55,154 nucleotides of DNA from Heliophilum fasciatum (GTDB lineage Bacteria; Bacillota; Desulfitobacteriia; Heliobacteriales; Heliobacteriaceae). The notes beneath the pieces were generated by a model. That model was not told where the DNA came from. It saw only the letters and a program-made list of their open reading frames with translations, and made no database searches. Both the position numbers and the translations under genes were made by a program. Below are positions 16,024-24,497 of the stretch, piece by piece (within the stretch, counting starts at the first letter, position 1; the number at the start of each line of letters is the position of its first letter). The stretch is from the NCBI RefSeq assembly GCF_004341395.1, contig NZ_SLXT01000021.1, forward strand, positions 1-55,154. Reading direction: 5' to 3'.

Positions 16024-16470
16024 TTAGCCCCCTTTTTTGATCAGGTCTTGCAGTTCCGCTTCAATATGCTTTCTGTACGCTTCTTTCTCACCTTCCAGGG
16101 GCCGGGTTAAAAACTTACTGCCTACCGGGTAATGCTTATCGCTCATACCCACCCCGCCCGGCTTGTTTTCCGATCCCGGCCCCAGCTTATATTCCCCTTC
16201 GTGCATGATGATCGCATAATTGAAGTTCGTGCTTTTCTTGCCCCGTCTTTCCCGGATTGTATAGGAAACCGTTGCCGTTACATTGTCCGGGCCTGCCTGC
16301 ACTTCTTTAGCAAAGGATTTTTCAAGAATACCCTTATCATGGGGGGCAGTTTCAGATGAAACCCGAACAAGGTCATCGGCACAATCATCGACAGCCCGCT
16401 TTAACCTCTGTTCTAGCTTACCCTGCACCTTTGCCAGCACTTTATCGTTGATCGTTACCTTCACGCCCAT
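16024..16470 (-). CDS. HK97 gp10-like head-tail protein
   Basis: This 148-residue basic protein begins MGVKVTINDKVLAKVQGKLE and contains CADDLVRVSSETAPHDKGIL, the typical HK97-gp10 signature (APHDKG.L..S), followed by YAIIMHEGEYKLGPGSENK. It is a minor component of the head-tail interface. Spacing is 1 bp to the upstream head closure gene and 4 bp to the tail completion gene, consistent with a single operon. Confidence 0.85.
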   Translation of the reverse strand: MGVKVTINDKVLAKVQGKLEQRLKRAVDDCADDLVRVSSETAPHDKGILEKSFAKEVQAGPDNVTATVSYTIRERRGKKSTNFNYAIIMHEGEYKLGPGSENKPGGVGMSDKHYPVGSKFLTRPLEGEKEAYRKHIEAELQDLIKKGG

Positions 16471-16782
16471 TTATACCGTCACCTTTGTAAAAAGGGGCTT
16501 GCCGCCTAGATCCCGGATAACCTGCACAACCAGCGGGCTTTTCACATACGCCAGCCCGCTTTCATCTACCCATTCAATAGCATCACTGAAGCCGATCTGT
16601 ACTAGCCCCTTGATCAGAATATCAGCCGTTGTCTGCACTTCGCCACCGTTGGGGCCTTGAATCCGATCTGTCTTTTCATCAATCCGGCATTTATACGCTG
16701 TTTGAATACCCGCCGCCGGTACACCCCAGGCATCCAGTTCGCCGCCCTTGGTAATACTGACCGTCTGCTTTAAGGGGATCAT
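16471..16782 (-). CDS. Head closure protein (SPP1 gp16-like)
   Basis: This 103-residue protein begins MIPLKQTVSITKGGELDAWG and has a beta-barrel-type pattern with CRIDEKTDRIQGPNG and TTADILIKGLVQIGFSD. Position between the connector adaptor and gp10-like protein fits the head closure (stopper) role. It overlaps the upstream gene by four bases (ATGA). Confidence 0.75.
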   Translation of the reverse strand: MIPLKQTVSITKGGELDAWGVPAAGIQTAYKCRIDEKTDRIQGPNGGEVQTTADILIKGLVQIGFSDAIEWVDESGLAYVKSPLVVQVIRDLGGKPLFTKVTV

Positions 16783-17126
16783 CGGTCATACCTCCCCACA
16801 CGCCGCCCCAAAAGGATCAGGACTTCAGGGGAAATCGGTTTCACCGTTTCACCGCTAACTTGCACCCCGGCAACGCCCACACTCCGAACCCCTTGCTGGG
16901 TTTTTCTCACCGCTTCATCCATTCGTAGCAGCCAGATCGCTTGTTCATACATTGCAGCAGCGGGCAGGGGCCGGTTGTCTGGGGTGTAGATCTTAAAATA
17001 TCGATAAAGCTGCTTTTCGGCCTGCTCTAACGCCCGCCGCTTGGTGTCTGCATCAGCTTCCACCCATTCCGCGTTATGCAGCACATCGGCAAAATAAAGA
17101 TCTGCTGCCGTTACATCAGCCGCCAT
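16779..17126 (-). CDS. Head-tail connector adaptor (gp6/gp15-like)
   Basis: This 115-residue mainly helical protein begins MAADVTAADLYFADVLHNAE and contains KRRALEQAEKQLYRYF and AMYEQAIWLLRMDEAVRKTQ, followed by a short beta tail (GVAGVQVSG). The helical bundle with W-L-L-R matches phage connector adaptors that dock on the portal. It is coupled to the head closure gene. Confidence 0.75.
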   Translation of the reverse strand: MAADVTAADLYFADVLHNAEWVEADADTKRRALEQAEKQLYRYFKIYTPDNRPLPAAAMYEQAIWLLRMDEAVRKTQQGVRSVGVAGVQVSGETVKPISPEVLILLGRRVGRYDR

Positions 17127-17155
17127 TTGTAATCGTCACCTCCCGCTTTCCGGGG

Positions 17156-17356
17156 CTACTTTTGGGCCGCAGGTTTAACTTTTTTCGATTCACCCTGCTT
17201 CACTTCTTCAACGGGTTCGCAGGCATAGCCATAATCGTTCACAAGAATGAATCTTTTTTGTTCATCCTCCACAATGGCTTCACCAATGACAAATAAAACC
17301 CCATCCGTCACCCCGCTATAAGTCGGGTTTGGGGTTGTTACGCGATATTTCGCCAC
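17156..17356 (-). CDS. Small hypothetical protein between capsid and connector
   Basis: This 66-residue protein begins AKYRVTTPNPTYSGVTDGVL and ends in a Lys-rich tail (KKVKPAAQK). Many Gram-positive siphoviruses encode a small protein here. The beta pattern GVLFVIGEAIVEDEQKRFIL resembles short capsid-associated proteins. The start is GTG, after GGGGAGG about 7 bp upstream. Possible decoration role (inference). Confidence 0.55.
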   Translation of the reverse strand: MAKYRVTTPNPTYSGVTDGVLFVIGEAIVEDEQKRFILVNDYGYACEPVEEVKQGESKKVKPAAQK

Positions 17357-17387
17357 CGTTCAATCCTCCCCTATATAGAAATAAAAA

Positions 17388-17417
17388 ACGTGATAGGGGG
17401 GTTAATCCCTATCACGT
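17388..17417 (-). terminator. Terminator after major capsid gene
   Basis: ACGTGATAGGG and CCCTATCACGT form an 11-bp perfect stem, and the minus strand continues with TTTTTTATTTC. It would isolate capsid expression from downstream genes. Confidence 0.85.
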
Positions 17418-17429
17418 CATAGAAATCGA

Positions 17430-18347
17430 TTAGCCAGCCACAACACCTTTTTTAACATGGTTAAGACGGGCAGCAGCACGGGGATGGAATACAGCCATAC
17501 CACAGTAGAATTCGATCCGGGTACGGAAAACAGGTTTTTCAGCGATTTCGCCCAGGTCACGCACGTTCACGCCGCCATTCCGTAAGCCGCCGACATACTG
17601 TTCAGCACCGAATTTCACAGCATAGAGGGAAGCCGTGTCGGTTGTGCCGCCAGCTTTTGCAGCTTCCGTAAAGCCCAAAATTTCCGTGCCCGTTGCGTCC
17701 GTTTCAATTACACGAATGGGGATGCCGCCATAGGTTGCCACGGCACGACCGAAGGCATCAGTCCCGTTTTCAATGTAGTGAGTGGACTTTTGAAGCAGGG
17801 TTTTCAGTTCACGCCGCATCGCTTTGGACATGAAAAGGGCATCGGGTTCGCCTTCTACGGCATCGATCAATTCGTCAATCATGCCGATGGTCAGAACACC
17901 ATCGCCCCCGTCAATCACTTGGGCACCAGTAAGACGTTTCTGCAAGCCATCGAATTGACCTGTTTGGGCAGTATCGCCTTTGAAGAAAGCACGAGTGAAT
18001 TCAAGGGCCAGGGCTTTTGCTTTCATTTCCGTATGAATGGCCCGGATGTCTTGGACGTTGCCGCGGGTTTGCACTAAAAATTTGTCAACGTCTACATCGC
18101 CACCCAGAATGTAAAGACCTTCAGAAAGTTGGTTCACAACGCCTGCCGATTCCGTGTATGCGTTGTTCACAGTACGAAACGCGATACCGGGCAGGGTTTC
18201 TTCTTGGTTGTACTTATACGAGTTACCCGCGATTTCCATCCAGGGCAGCAGTTCCATAACCGCAGAATTCCGGGCGAAGGTTTCTACAACGCCACGTTGC
18301 AAGGTATCGGTAGAAAGTTTAGCTACTTCAGTAATCGTCAAAGCCAT
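17430..18347 (-). CDS. Major capsid protein, HK97 fold
   Basis: This 305-residue protein begins ALTITEVAKLSTDTLQRGVV. It has an N-arm/E-loop style start, LPWMEIAGNSYKYNQEETLPG, and the P-domain helix with EMKAKALALEFTRAFFKGD. The later parts GMIDELIDAVEGEPDALFMS and GGIPIRVIETDATGTEILGF are typical of the A-domain. It forms the icosahedral shell, together with the scaffold encoded upstream. No prohead protease gene is visible, so maturation may be cleavage-free. The start at 18347 follows AAGGAGG. Terminators lie on both sides. Confidence 0.88.
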   Translation of the reverse strand: MALTITEVAKLSTDTLQRGVVETFARNSAVMELLPWMEIAGNSYKYNQEETLPGIAFRTVNNAYTESAGVVNQLSEGLYILGGDVDVDKFLVQTRGNVQDIRAIHTEMKAKALALEFTRAFFKGDTAQTGQFDGLQKRLTGAQVIDGGDGVLTIGMIDELIDAVEGEPDALFMSKAMRRELKTLLQKSTHYIENGTDAFGRAVATYGGIPIRVIETDATGTEILGFTEAAKAGGTTDTASLYAVKFGAEQYVGGLRNGGVNVRDLGEIAEKPVFRTRIEFYCGMAVFHPRAAARLNHVKKGVVAG

Positions 18348-18401
18348 TTTGCTATTTTCCTCCTTAGTAATTGCGGGAATTAACATAATCGGGCATAAAA
18401 A

Positions 18402-18426
18402 AAGAACGGGGTTTCAATCCGTTCTT
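18402..18426 (-). terminator. Terminator between scaffold and capsid
   Basis: AAGAACGG and CCGTTCTT pair around a 9-nt loop, followed on the minus strand by a T-run (TTTTTTT). The stem reaches into the scaffold stop codon. Confidence 0.8.
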
Positions 18427-19027
18427 ACTTGCTGCCATAAGCAGCCCGAAGCAGTTGGGCCGGGGTCAGTTTGTTCAGATCCGTAGTCTGGGCTTGTCCG
18501 GGATTGGTTGCCGCTCCCACAGGTTCTTCCCGTTTGGTACTCTTGAAAAACCCTTTGCTTTCCGCTTGGGTCAGCCATTCCAGTCGAGCTTCAGGGGCCA
18601 TACTGCCGGGGATCAGATCATGGAATTCTTTTGGCACCGCTTTCAGCTTTGCTTCCAGCATGCCGTTGATCAGGGCTTCAAGCTGCTGCACACGGTTGGA
18701 CGTTGTTTTCACTTGTTCTTTGTGTTTCGTCAGATCATCAGCAGTTGATTTATAAAGTTCTTCAAACTTGCCCTGCTGTTCTTTCGTCTTGCGATCTTGG
18801 TCGTTTTTCTCGGCAAGCAGTTCATCTAGCTTGCTTTGTAATTCCTTGTATTTACCATTCACTTCATCGAAACGGGTTTTGGGAATCATGATTTCTGCCG
18901 GTGTTTCTTTAGTTTCCGGGGCCTTTTTCGGTTCCGGGGCTGGGGTTACTTCTTGGGCCGGGGTTGGTTCCGGGGTCGGGGGTTCTTCTGCGAAAAATTG
19001 AAGGTTCATTGTCTGGGAATCTTTCAT
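18425..19027 (-). CDS. Scaffold protein (gp20-type)
   Basis: This 200-residue protein has a Pro/Glu-rich N-terminus (PPTPEPTPAQEVTPAPEP) and a long coiled coil (about residues 60-130: FDEVNGKYKELQSKLDELLA). The C-terminus ends LTPAQLLRAAYGSK. This is the classic layout of phage minor structural protein GP20/scaffolds that line the procapsid and exit after assembly. It sits immediately before the major capsid gene. The start at 19027 is chosen from AAGGAGG about 12 bp upstream of ATG; an earlier in-frame ATG at 19120 lacks a site. Confidence 0.85.
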   Translation of the reverse strand: MKDSQTMNLQFFAEEPPTPEPTPAQEVTPAPEPKKAPETKETPAEIMIPKTRFDEVNGKYKELQSKLDELLAEKNDQDRKTKEQQGKFEELYKSTADDLTKHKEQVKTTSNRVQQLEALINGMLEAKLKAVPKEFHDLIPGSMAPEARLEWLTQAESKGFFKSTKREEPVGAATNPGQAQTTDLNKLTPAQLLRAAYGSK

Positions 19028-19147
19028 GGCTGGTTTGTCCTCCTTGCCCTTCGCTTGTTGTCCGGGTTGCGTCCCGTTGGGCAGTATTAGGGCAGGAAAG
19101 TTTATCGTCTTTGCTCCCATTGGACGTATAAAAAGACAAAAGAAAAA

Positions 19148-19171
19148 AGCACCCGGTAAAATCCGAATGCT
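19148..19171 (-). terminator. Terminator after small gene downstream of MuF gene
   Basis: The minus strand reads AGCATTCGG, loop, CCGGGTGCT, then TTTTTTCTTTTG. The stem is imperfect but well placed after the 51-codon gene. Confidence 0.65.
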
Positions 19172-19185
19172 TTGAAAGGTCGCTG

Positions 19186-19341
19186 CTACTCTTCAGGGGA
19201 ATTCAAGGTTTCCGCTGCTGCCGCTTGGTATTCCTCGAATTCCTTTACTACATCTTCCGGGGCACCAGGCAACAGGTGCCAGTTTCCTGGCTCCATTACA
19301 AACCAGGGGCTATCAAAAAATTTTGGTCTGATTGTAAACAT
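19186..19341 (-). CDS. Small protein paired with MuF gene
   Basis: This 51-residue acidic protein starts MFTIRPKFFDSPWFVMEPG and ends AAETLNSPEE. AAAGGGGG lies 9 bp before the ATG, and the start is one base from the stop of the MuF gene, so it is coupled to it. Short proteins here are common in siphoviruses. Because the MuF protein carries a C-terminal metallopeptidase-like domain, an immunity or chaperone role is conceivable but unsupported by any motif. Confidence 0.55.
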   Translation of the reverse strand: MFTIRPKFFDSPWFVMEPGNWHLLPGAPEDVVKEFEEYQAAAAETLNSPEE

Positions 19342-19342
19342 T

Positions 19343-21067
19343 TTAGTTTCCCCCTTTGCGGATTTCCACGAACGCTTGATCCAAGGCTTCCCCCACCTCT
19401 TTCGCAATAGGCCGGGGGTTGGGGTTGTGTAGGTACTCAGCAACGGCTTCAGCGAAGAATTCAGCATCGCTGCTTGTTGCGTACTCACTAAGTCCGCTCT
19501 TAATGTCCTTCTTGTGCTTTACCCACAGATCCATAATAACTTTCTGCCGATGGCTGGGGTGATTGTTCCTTAAAAAATTATCGATTTGGTGTGCAAACTC
19601 ATGGGTAATTACAGAAGAAGGAGCATCGGTTCCAACCGGATGAAATCCAGACTGGGCACAGTGTTCGGTCGCCTGTCTCAGTTTATCGTAGCTTTTTGCA
19701 TATTCCTGGTTAAAGCAGATCCCTTCTTGGGCTTTCCACGACCAGTTCGTGCTTTGTGCCATTACATTGCTTGAAACCTTTGGGGGTCTTGGGGTGATTC
19801 TTTTCGCGATCTCCCGCTGTTCCTTTTCTGTTTTGGTTGGGTATCCTTGCTTGATTATTTTCAGGTTTTCTTCCACTTTAGCTTCAAAAAGGGCTTTGTT
19901 TCGGATTTGGCACGTTGAAATCCATTTGGTTGCCGTTACTTCTTTATATCGGGTACGCAGTTTTTCCAGGGTTTCATTCAATTCGTTAGCCAGCCGCAGG
20001 TCGTGATCCTTATAGTCTACGTGGGCGATCCCTAGCTTCTTCATGGCCCATTCTGCCGCTTCTTTCAGGGTTTTGGCAGGTTGGTATTTAAGGGCTACCT
20101 GCTCTTTAGGGGCCGGGGGTTCAATCTTTGGCTGCTGCTCATAAACTTTCGTGAAATCCCCCATATCCGGGTAATTTTTCGCCATCGTCCGGGCTGCATC
20201 TTCAGCCTTCTTCCGTAAAGACGGGGGCAACAGGGAAAGATCCCTGATCGGGGAAATATGATGTTTGCAGTTGGGGTGAAAAATTTTCCCGCTATCTCGA
20301 AGCTGCTGGTACGTTGGGAAGCCGGGGGTCTGCCCATTGATAGAGACCACCATACCCTCGAACACCCGGCAAGCATCAGTTGCCCCGTGAGAGGATACCA
20401 CAGCCAGATCCACGCCCCGTTCTAGGGTTTCCGTACGTACCCCCTCGATATGGGCCTGGGTTAGCTTTGTTCTCACTACCATTTCCGCATAGGTTGAAAG
20501 CTGCCACCTTCGCCCGGCTACATCCACGATCCCCACCCATGCTTCACGTTGCAGCCGTTCCGATAGCCCTTTCGCCGCCAGCTTACCCGCGATTTCGCTG
20601 GTTAAGGTTCGACGCCCTTGTTGTTCAATGGCCCTCGTCCTAATTGTATCGCTAACCACCGATCTTACAAGTTGCTTGACCTTCCGATCTGTATTTTTTG
20701 TAGCCAGCAGCAGATCCCCATACGTATCATTGATCAACGCTTCAACGCTGTTCTGGGCCAGCATAGAGAAAGAGGAAAGGGAAGCTGCTTCAGCCAGTGA
20801 AGTCGCTTCCCCCAGGGACAGCAAGGCCATTGCCTGCCCGTTCTTAAATTGCTTTTTAATCACTGTCTCACACCAGGATTTCGTTGAATCGTCAAGCCCC
20901 TTTAAGATGAAAGCGATCTGGTTCATCAGCGATTCCGATTGGGATAGTTCAATGGCATTCCCGGTATTTTTGAGAATGATAGCTGTTTCTTTGAACGCTT
21001 TTTTGTAATACTTCACAAGCTGATCCACGTCCCGATCATACTTGGGCACCGGGGGCTTTTCCGCCAT
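19343..21067 (-). CDS. MuF-type minor head protein with C-terminal metallopeptidase-like domain
   Basis: This protein has 574 residues. The N-terminal 300 residues are the minor head (SPP1 gp7/MuF, min_cap2-like) domain: helical start, the RTKLTQAHIEGVRTETLERG helix, then a conserved cysteine/His block DACRVFEG...GKIFHPNCKHHISP. The C-terminal 230 residues add a different domain, ending with a zincin motif HEFAH (about 489-493) and a downstream EFFAEAVAEY (third ligand near residue 536 or 540). In many temperate phages MuF proteins carry such toxin-like C-termini that may be injected with DNA. The start overlaps the portal stop. Catalysis is predicted, and the target is unknown. Confidence 0.8.
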   Translation of the reverse strand: MAEKPPVPKYDRDVDQLVKYYKKAFKETAIILKNTGNAIELSQSESLMNQIAFILKGLDDSTKSWCETVIKKQFKNGQAMALLSLGEATSLAEAASLSSFSMLAQNSVEALINDTYGDLLLATKNTDRKVKQLVRSVVSDTIRTRAIEQQGRRTLTSEIAGKLAAKGLSERLQREAWVGIVDVAGRRWQLSTYAEMVVRTKLTQAHIEGVRTETLERGVDLAVVSSHGATDACRVFEGMVVSINGQTPGFPTYQQLRDSGKIFHPNCKHHISPIRDLSLLPPSLRKKAEDAARTMAKNYPDMGDFTKVYEQQPKIEPPAPKEQVALKYQPAKTLKEAAEWAMKKLGIAHVDYKDHDLRLANELNETLEKLRTRYKEVTATKWISTCQIRNKALFEAKVEENLKIIKQGYPTKTEKEQREIAKRITPRPPKVSSNVMAQSTNWSWKAQEGICFNQEYAKSYDKLRQATEHCAQSGFHPVGTDAPSSVITHEFAHQIDNFLRNNHPSHRQKVIMDLWVKHKKDIKSGLSEYATSSDAEFFAEAVAEYLHNPNPRPIAKEVGEALDQAFVEIRKGGN

Positions 21068-22581
21068 TATTGATCACCTTCCAGATCGGGGATTTCCTCC
21101 TGGGCCATTTTTTCTTGAACGGCTTGCAGATCCGCTTCACTCATGGAATTAAAAATGGAAGGGTCCGCTGTCCCTTCCGCTTCAGTGATTCTTTGCAGTT
21201 CTGCTTCAGCCTGTTCTTCCGTCAAGTCATCCAGCCACATCAAGGCCGATTTCTGGGAGATCGTTGGCTTCCCGCCCGTCCGAATTGCCATAACGTTTGC
21301 CATCTCAGCGGCATCGTTCGGCAGCCCATCCTTAAATTTAATCTTGGGAATAACGGTTTCATACCCTAGATCGCCCACCCGCGATTTTTCTAGAAGCTGG
21401 GCCACAAGCAGCACCCTTTTCAGGCCCTTATCATAATACTGCCGTTTGCGGTTCACCTTCGCCAGTAATGAGTTAAGCCGCCACTTAATGGCCAGGCCCG
21501 ATGATCCGCTTGTCCCGGCGTCACCCGCACCCAAGGCAATTTCAGGGATTTCACAGCTAATCAATAGCATCTGCACCAGCTTTTCCAGTTCAGTGAAAGC
21601 TGCTTGCAGTTGACCATCCCATGTAATGTATTGGGGCACCACATCATCTTTTCCCATCACTTCGAACACCTTGTCAATGCCCGCCCGAAAAATGGGGTTC
21701 CCCTGTTCATCTTCCCCTAGGGTTCCCGTTGGGACAGCCATCGCGGGATCTGCATGCTTATCCAGAATACTAGAAATCTGGGAAATACGATGGTTAATTT
21801 CATCAAACAGGGCTTTGCTTTCTGTTAGGTCATCAATACCCTCCCAGGTATCATCGGTCGAAAAGTTGGGCACATGGACAAGCAACGGGAAAGCCACCCC
21901 AGTTTCTACGACATGCCGGGCTGCCACGATCTCGGAATAGATTTTCCATTCCACGATCTCATTTTCCACCGTAATATTTACCGGGTTCATTCGGTATTGA
22001 GCATAAGAAATCATGCCGGGATAATGGCTTTCTACATTCAGCACCCATTGATCGCCATCTGAACCAGCCACCAGGACAGGGAATGCAACGTGAAGGGCCA
22101 CGATTTTGCCTGCATTGCCTGGGTCTGTTTCCGGGAATACGAATTCAGGGTTTTGACTTTCAATAATCACCCGGAAAGGGTCAGATTCCGGGCCAATGGC
22201 CCCGCCATACTCCTGCCCCCATCTGATTTTATAGAAGCTATCCCCCCGATAGGCATTGGAGAGGGCACTTTCATAATTTGTAATGTTCAACGAATTATCT
22301 TCCGCGATACGCTCTAAAGCTTCCTGTTCAGGTGAGCTATCGGCCCGGCCTGCTGAATAACTGGGCTGCTCCCCGAAAAGGAAGTCTGCCGATTTTTTAC
22401 ACACCACGCCGGGCAGGTTTGCGGAAATATAAATGAGTTCACGCCGCCGCCCGGAAAGCCGATCCTGCACCCGCTGGAATACGTCTGCATGCTTCCCCAT
22501 GAAGAGCTTTCGATTCTCCCGATAACGCTTGATCCGGGCAGCATGGGCCACCGGGGGATAGCTTTCACCGATTTGGAACAT
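21067..22581 (-). CDS. Portal protein (SPP1 gp6-like)
   Basis: This 504-residue portal begins FQIGESYPPVAHAARIKRYR. Core portal segments are visible: VVCKKSADFLFGEQPSYSAG, LFDEINHRISQISSILDKHA, the GAGDAGTSGSSGLAIKWRLN element typical of SPP1-family portals, and RKRQYYDKGLKRVLLVAQLL. It forms the dodecameric DNA entry ring, docking the terminase. The start at 22581 follows GGAGG about 10 bp upstream, and a longer in-frame ATG upstream at 22692 lacks such a site and would overlap the large terminase. Confidence 0.9.
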   Translation of the reverse strand: MFQIGESYPPVAHAARIKRYRENRKLFMGKHADVFQRVQDRLSGRRRELIYISANLPGVVCKKSADFLFGEQPSYSAGRADSSPEQEALERIAEDNSLNITNYESALSNAYRGDSFYKIRWGQEYGGAIGPESDPFRVIIESQNPEFVFPETDPGNAGKIVALHVAFPVLVAGSDGDQWVLNVESHYPGMISYAQYRMNPVNITVENEIVEWKIYSEIVAARHVVETGVAFPLLVHVPNFSTDDTWEGIDDLTESKALFDEINHRISQISSILDKHADPAMAVPTGTLGEDEQGNPIFRAGIDKVFEVMGKDDVVPQYITWDGQLQAAFTELEKLVQMLLISCEIPEIALGAGDAGTSGSSGLAIKWRLNSLLAKVNRKRQYYDKGLKRVLLVAQLLEKSRVGDLGYETVIPKIKFKDGLPNDAAEMANVMAIRTGGKPTISQKSALMWLDDLTEEQAEAELQRITEAEGTADPSIFNSMSEADLQAVQEKMAQEEIPDLEGDQ

Positions 22582-22594
22582 GGCCTTTTCCTCC

Positions 22595-24289
22595 TTACAG
22601 TCCGTTGGGCTTGTTGTGGAAGATTCGCCGCCTGTTTGCCCCGCATAACTCAATCGCCATTTGAAGGGCATCGGGTAGATCATCATGATCATGGGACGGG
22701 AATTGCTCCATCATCTCCAAAAGCAATCGCTGCTGCCGCATAAAACGTAAAATCCCTTGTTCCACTAAAGGTTCAAGGGATTCAATTCGTTCTTCTTTTT
22801 TGCCCCTGCTTACCACAGCTTTTAGTTTGGTATGGTAGACGTTACGCCGGGTTAGAAGTTCCCGAAGCTGCCGGAAAAAATCATGCTGGGCCTGCACGGT
22901 TTCCACGGAAAAAATTTTGTGACGATATTCCCCAATCTTGTCGGCCACAACTAGAAGGGCTTCATGGGCCGGGCACTTCTTCGCCCAGGCATCCACTACA
23001 TATAACACCCCTGTTTTTCTGTTCCGGGCCACCGTTACAATCGCGTTATAGTCTGATCGGCTGTTTTTACCCATTGCAATATCCCAGGCCCCAAAATAAT
23101 CGACAGCCCGCCGATCTAACTCTCCATAATCAAAAAACGTGAACAAGCTGGGCCGAAAAATTTGGCTTTCTTCATCCACGGGTGAATTCATAAATTCAGA
23201 AGAAAAGGCCCGCGATCCGATGTTAACCTTTTCAATCATCAGCTTTAGAAAAGGGAATCGGCTGGGCCATAACACTTCCACGCCCCGCTCCATTTCGTCC
23301 CGGTTTGTGGCATATAAAGCTAAGGCATCATCCATTCGGTTCGGGTTGTCCACGTCCCGGCAGATACTTTCGAATTGTTCCCATAGGTCTTCCCGTTCGG
23401 GCCGGGATAGGATCGCGGAATAGACCCGGCTTTCGAAGTCGGCCCGTTTCAGCACGGTAGGCAGCAAACCGTTCGGGTGTACGATGGTTCCCATGTATAG
23501 AAAAGCCGTCCGGGTTGGATCTCCGATAGGCACGACTACAGAATTAAACCAGTGTAGATTTTTTTCCCGTAGTTCTGGGGTATTCGTGTTTTTCGCGGAT
23601 TCCAGATCGTCCAGAATGACAAGATCGGGCCGATATGATCCGTTCCGTTTACCCCGAAGCTGCTTGCCCATAGATGCCGATTCAATCAACACGCCTGATG
23701 ATGTTAAAACGGCTTCCTGGTTGTCTTTCTCGTTCATGCTTTTTCGGGGGCTTAGGAATTCCCCAAAGTCTTCCCGCAGCTTTTCGTTAAACTTTAACTG
23801 TCCGGAAATCCATTCAATAAACTTTTTACTCATGCCGTCTGTTTCTGAAATGATTAGGATATATTTTCGCTTACCATAGACAATTTGGTGAACAGGGAAG
23901 CAGTTGGATAGATATGCCGATTTTGCATGCCCCCTGGGTGCCGCCCAGCCGATCCGGGCTGTTACGTTATCCCCTGAAACTTTGTCTAGCAGGCCGCAAA
24001 GTTCCCGATGAAAGTTTGGGGCTGTTGCCATCGTTGATCCGGTAGGGATTAGATTCTGTTCGTTGCTTGGGTTCCGTTCGTCGGAAAAGTATTCATAGCA
24101 GAAATAAAGTGCGTCTGACTCCGCCCGGTCTATACGCCTTAGCTTTACGAGTTCCCGCAGGTCTTCTGCGAATGCTGCCCGCTGGTAATCGGTTAGGCCG
24201 CGATTTGCTTCCAACCGTTCATATAACTGCACCTTTTCTTCCAGCAATTTTATCCGATGTTGCCGTAGGGGTTTATTAAGAGTATTCAA
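22595..24289 (-). CDS. Terminase large subunit
   Basis: This roughly 564-residue packaging motor has an ATPase domain with an atypical Walker A segment (APRGHAKSAYLS) and a Walker B (LVILDDLESA), followed by MGTIVHPNGLLP (coupling motif). It also has a nuclease domain with FGAWDIAMGKNSRSDYNAIV (catalytic Asp) and HDHDDLPDALQMAIE near the C-terminus. It cuts and pumps DNA through the portal. The probable start is TTG at 24289, about 10 bp after GGGAGA; an upstream TTG at 24310 is possible. Unusually, the small subunit gene lies 5.5 kb upstream, with an integrase and a restriction-modification operon in between. Confidence 0.92.
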   Translation of the reverse strand: MNTLNKPLRQHRIKLLEEKVQLYERLEANRGLTDYQRAAFAEDLRELVKLRRIDRAESDALYFCYEYFSDERNPSNEQNLIPTGSTMATAPNFHRELCGLLDKVSGDNVTARIGWAAPRGHAKSAYLSNCFPVHQIVYGKRKYILIISETDGMSKKFIEWISGQLKFNEKLREDFGEFLSPRKSMNEKDNQEAVLTSSGVLIESASMGKQLRGKRNGSYRPDLVILDDLESAKNTNTPELREKNLHWFNSVVVPIGDPTRTAFLYMGTIVHPNGLLPTVLKRADFESRVYSAILSRPEREDLWEQFESICRDVDNPNRMDDALALYATNRDEMERGVEVLWPSRFPFLKLMIEKVNIGSRAFSSEFMNSPVDEESQIFRPSLFTFFDYGELDRRAVDYFGAWDIAMGKNSRSDYNAIVTVARNRKTGVLYVVDAWAKKCPAHEALLVVADKIGEYRHKIFSVETVQAQHDFFRQLRELLTRRNVYHTKLKAVVSRGKKEERIESLEPLVEQGILRFMRQQRLLLEMMEQFPSHDHDDLPDALQMAIELCGANRRRIFHNKPNGL

Positions 24290-24370
24290 GTTTGCACAAT
24301 CTCCCACCAATTAATTATTTTTAATTTATTCGTATATTTTAGTAAAATAACAGAATTTAACAAAAAGGAA

Positions 24371-24395
24371 GGGCACTTGTTTATGACAAGTGCCC
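24371..24395 (-). terminator. Terminator of the type III RM operon
   Basis: GGGCACTTG / CAAGTGCCC forms a perfect 9-bp stem with a 7-nt loop, followed on the minus strand by TTCCTTTTTG. It lies after the res gene stop (24498) and marks the end of the AT-rich insert. Confidence 0.75.
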
Positions 24396-24497
24396 CCGCA
24401 TCTATTCATTTGATAATACAGATAGAGAGTGTCCGGTCTATAAATTAGTTTATCTTTCGGAGGAAATAACAAGCTTAAACTTATTTATAATAGCTGA

